DNA of 64,000 nucleotides, from positions 1 to 64,000 of the forward strand of contig NMRB01000602.1 in the NCBI GenBank assembly GCA_002633025.1. Reading direction: 5' to 3'. This DNA is from Notospermus geniculatus (taxonomy: Eukaryota; Nemertea; Pilidiophora; Heteronemertea; Lineidae). This document shows positions 60,001 through 64,000 of the stretch, in pieces; positions within the stretch are counted from its first letter, which is position 1; every line of letters begins with the position of its first letter. The notes beneath the pieces were generated by a model, which was not told the origin of the DNA, made no database searches, and worked only from the letters and a program-made list of their open reading frames with translations. Position numbers and translations under genes: made by a program.

Positions 60001-63000
60001 AAAGACCGTATTATAAACCGGTGACAGACTGGTGCGTACACGGCTCTTCCGCCAATCAGTTCTTCGGTAGGCAATTTGGTCCGTGATACCCCCTACCTGA
60101 TTGGTTAAACGTTTTTTTAGGCGGGCTACTTACGCGCCACTGGTCTGTCACCGCTTTTAGATGCGTTAAACTTCAATAAACGCGCTTTGTGAAATCTGCC
60201 TTAAATCTCCGTATCACAACACTGGCTTGAAATGGTAAAAATCACGGTGTCGGGGATGGAGTATAAAAGCTTCTGTTTTAATACTGTGATGTTAGAAAAT
60301 CATGTCTGGCCCTCTGGATTTCAAAATCTTCTGTGGAGACCCCCACCGCTCCCTCGGTGGTCCAGACCCCCCCCACCAACAATCCTTGATCCGAGCCTGA
60401 GTAGGCTACCTCTCGTTCACTCATACAGTATAAACTAAAGGCGACAGATATATGTAACGTGACTGCACGTGTAGGCCTACATCACCTTTAGTTCTCGATA
60501 AAGGAAGGTGAGACTGTCATTGCACTCAACCAATGGTACATCCTGAAATCAATCTTGGCAGAGTTTTTTTTATCAGGTGGTATCGGTGACATTGCAGAGA
60601 TTCTTGCAGTCGCGCTCATCATTCGATGGTTAAATGCCATTCTTTCGTGGGTGGTGCAAATCCTTTGATTATAGAGGTACGTGCATGTATTTTACCATTG
60701 GATTTCAAAAGGTGGTGAATCGACGAGTACAAGTATATTATATATCATACCACCATATTCGTACAGTTTAAAATGAAAGAAGAACAATTACACTCTCATA
60801 TAACAAATACATTTGAAAAGTTAAAAAGTAGTCCAGAATATTTTCTACACGTTTCAAAATCGACAAGAAAAAAAATCTTTCAATTGCTTACGTTGGAAGG
60901 TTCAGATGAAGACTTAAGTCTCATAAGAGATTTCGAGGAATTCCATAAAATTATTCAGGTGATTATTCAATGGGAATATATTCATCACCTCAAATGATGT
61001 CTTGTACGGTAAACTGCCAATTTCACTCATACACAAACAATTTCATTCAAAGTCGAAAGTGGAAAGATGATTTTTTCCTCTGTGTAAAACACGGACGTGT
61101 GCATTGGTGTGTATTGGATTCGAGGTACTGCATTTTAGATGCCGATGGTGGCACGTGTCTACTGACTAATAAACACAGTGCTGACCGAGTCATCTCGTTT
61201 GAGATGATCGACTCGGGAAGCGAAGTTAGTAGCAGGTCGAATTTGGTAAAGAGAAATTGTGTATTTGATAATTTCATCTCTTTCAAGCAAGGTCTATATA
61301 ACGCCATCGAAAAGTATGATGGGTTATCATTCATTTCTGAAGACAGCATAGAATCAGATGTCCAAGCCATATATATCATGATCCGCGACAACAGTATGTT
61401 AACGTTAGCCGACTACAATCCAGACGCGATTTTAAATTTTATTACCGTTTCGTTACTCACTAAATATCATCCGGGAAATAAATATTTCACCGACAGAACT
61501 ATCCCCAGTATAGGAAAAATGTCATGGAAGGATAAACAGATACGTAAATTCATTGACAACGTCATCAATTCTTAGGTGTCGCCAACGGAAAATTACCCTG
61601 ACGCCAGCCTCCAAAGTCATCTGACAACTCAGCTGATAACCAGAACCGGGAGTCAATCTACACATTTTCGATAAGCGATTTCATTTTTTTGAAGTAATCG
61701 TGGCACTTGGAATGATATTTTTTTCTTTGGTCTTTTTTTAATGAACTTGGAGTTCTAACCGTTAATTCTTCAATTCCGTGTAGGAAAATAGAGCGAACGA
61801 CTTCTTCCGCAGCTAGTACGTATAAATCACTCATGTGAATTTGATTGTCATCATTATAGTAACCGAGAAATTGAGGCCATGCTTTTTGCATACTTAGAAT
61901 TTGAGGATAAAATCGATTGAGCAACGCGACATCCACGTGATCTGGTTTCAATTTCGTCAAAACCATGATGAACGTATACACACAAAAAACGTTATATTTC
62001 ATATAAAAAATATGCATGTCATTGTCCATCTTTAGTGTAATATCTCGCATCATAGTTTGTAATTTTTCATACTCTTGCATTTTTGCTCGAATCTCTAGTG
62101 GTAATTGCTGTAAATATTTGTTAATTCTGTATTCTATCACCGATATTGGATGTTGGTGATCTGCCAAGATAGAGTTGATGATATCTATTTCATGGGACAT
62201 GCCGCGTTGTTTTATTCGATTTTCAAGTCGTTAAATAATGATCGACCCTTCGACCATCACGGTTCGACAAACATAGGCCTTGTTTTGAGGATGTCAATTT
62301 CGATTATGCAATTACCTTGATTAGAGGTCACGGTCTGACTTTTATAATTTGATATCTCAGTATTTGACAGGGGTGAGGCATGATATCACCCACTATAGGA
62401 GACTGCTTATTTTTATTTTGCAATGACTTTGTAGGTCGTCTTTGTTACGCATAGTTTTTTATTTGAAGATGACGGATTATACTATTTAAAATCGCAAATT
62501 CGGCAATTATTAATCGCAATGGATCTACTTTACGAACATTTAAAGCGACACACCGAGACGTACAAGGACAGATGTCTGTTTTTCGTGTTTGGCGCCGACT
62601 TTAAACAGGCCCCAATATTTTATCGACAAACATTACGCGGAAAATACACCCGGTATCGAAGTTCTGCATCATACCGACTGGACGATGAGTACAGTGTGCT
62701 ATTGATAACTCTGGAAGAACCATTCGATTTTATCGAATCTATTTTGGAACTTAATGCGGGGGGAGATGTTAAAATTTATCATGCGTCAACCATACTCGGT
62801 ACGATGCCGAGGAAGTTTATTACGCAACGGAATGACAAGAAGCTAAAAGAATTCAGCAATTCAGTAAGCGAAATTTTGGACATCGCTGATCAGAAAGATG
62901 CTGTAAAAGACAATCCTACTCATCTTTTGGACATTCCTGGTCTCCGCGAGTGTGCGAGAACAGCGGCATCCAGTCTGACTTTGGTGTGGTTCAACAGTGA

Positions 63001-64000
63001 ACATTTAGACCAGTTTGTAAAACATTATGAACATCTTACAAATCGACCCGTCAATTCCTTTCAGGACATTATTGCATATGAATATCTAGTCGAATATCAC
63101 TTTAACATGATGCATTACCATTATCTTAAACAGTTGTTAACGGCTGTCCTAAATAGTGATTTTTTGGATAATGTTCATTTTGTGGGTAAGGATGACCCAA
63201 TGGATTTATCACAGACGCATCCATTGCGTCATAATCGATTGTTCTTTGAAACGCTATTGTTATATTTGGTCGATTGTAAAGACTGGTCAGTGTCTGCTAA
63301 CGAGTTGTACCCCTTAAATTATCACATTCCCATTACTTTTTTATGTTGTAATACCAAGCAGAACATCGATATGAATTGTCTCACCTATTTTCCCATGCTA
63401 GAATGCGGGTTGCGTCTTGTTCAAAGGTTTATTAACGATGAACATCCCGCTCACATGTATATTGGCATAACGTTCGAAATGCCTTCGCATCAATACGATA
63501 TAAATAGTTTCAAAAACACTTTTTTAACCTCTCGCCCCGTGCTCGTGAAATTGTCTCACATTCAAGAGATTCGCCATCATAAAACATTCACTTTGATAAG
63601 GCTAATCGACGCGGACAGTGGCGACGATATTTTTCAAACTGGAATTCGCGATGCCCCACCCCCAACCCAGACGACTCGAGTCAACTGCTGTACAGACACC
63701 ATGTGTTCAAACAGGCTCCTACCTGGGGTGACACCCTGCGTTAATCAGAGGGAACTATTTTGCCTGTGCATCTCTCCGATTCAAAATAGATTTTACCTTT
63801 TATCTTCTAGAAATAGCGGTGTTACTGGTCGAATTGACTTGCAACATTCTCAAATGACGGAGTATTGGGTCAATTTTCTACAACTACATGATCCAGAACA
63901 AAAGGATAATGCCGACATAGCCGTAACTCACCCATTACTTACATCTTTACTCTGCGTGCAGAGGAATTCCAGTTGACTTGAGACAAGTTGATCCCCCACT

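Overview
The window is eukaryotic DNA that carries a long block of genes from a herpesvirus-like (order Herpesvirales) genome or herpesvirus-derived giant mobile element. Spacers have the look of a marine invertebrate, probably a deuterostome: repeated TAGGCCTA and CATGTACATG words, small foldback elements, and splice-like signals. That host inference is weak. Two single N bases (1155 and 23759) appear to mark scaffold joins.

Layout. 1-1154: end of a Maverick/Polinton (adintovirus-like) element with two capsid-type genes, cut by the first N. 1159-6650: host-like DNA with a possible spliced non-coding transcript. 6653-20522: small accessory genes, most of unknown function. They include an intronless Bcl-2 homologue, a dNMP-kinase-like gene, a C2H2 protein and a DUF4326 protein, followed by two larger Cys-bearing proteins. 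20742-24317: two unknown genes and a Mutator-like transposase gene broken by the second N. 24406-32057: divergent family B DNA polymerase (two overlapping frames), an unknown gene, a rearranged Polinton minor-capsid fragment, and a UL52-like primase. 32180-43433: small unknown genes, ribonucleotide reductase R2 and a 1,693-residue coiled-coil-rich protein. 44264-45222: a duplicated nucleotidyltransferase-like gene. 46466-51512: divergent UL5-like helicase and UL9-like origin-binding helicase genes sharing a tandemly duplicated intergenic region. 53025-63976: a gM-like multispanning membrane protein, a UL28-like terminase subunit, terminase large-subunit exon 2 with a clear 3' splice site, and then plus-strand genes lying where beta- and gammaherpesviruses keep UL91, UL92 and UL93 inside the terminase intron.

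How it fits together. UL5, UL9, UL52 and PolB homologues form a replication module, with R2 supplying dNTPs. The terminase subunits and the UL93-position gene form a packaging module. Ten genes have a TATTTAA-type box about 28-80 bases upstream of a plausible ATG. These include packaging, membrane and unknown genes, Bcl-2 and the transposase. R2 and several others have a normal TATA box instead. TATT boxes are the late-promoter signature of beta/gammaherpesviruses, read by a viral pre-initiation complex that includes UL91 and UL92, so the promoter pattern and the gene order support each other. Major capsid, protease, gB and terminase exon 1 are not in the window, so the element probably continues past 64000. 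Most large ORFs are intact, which suggests a young insertion or maintained function.
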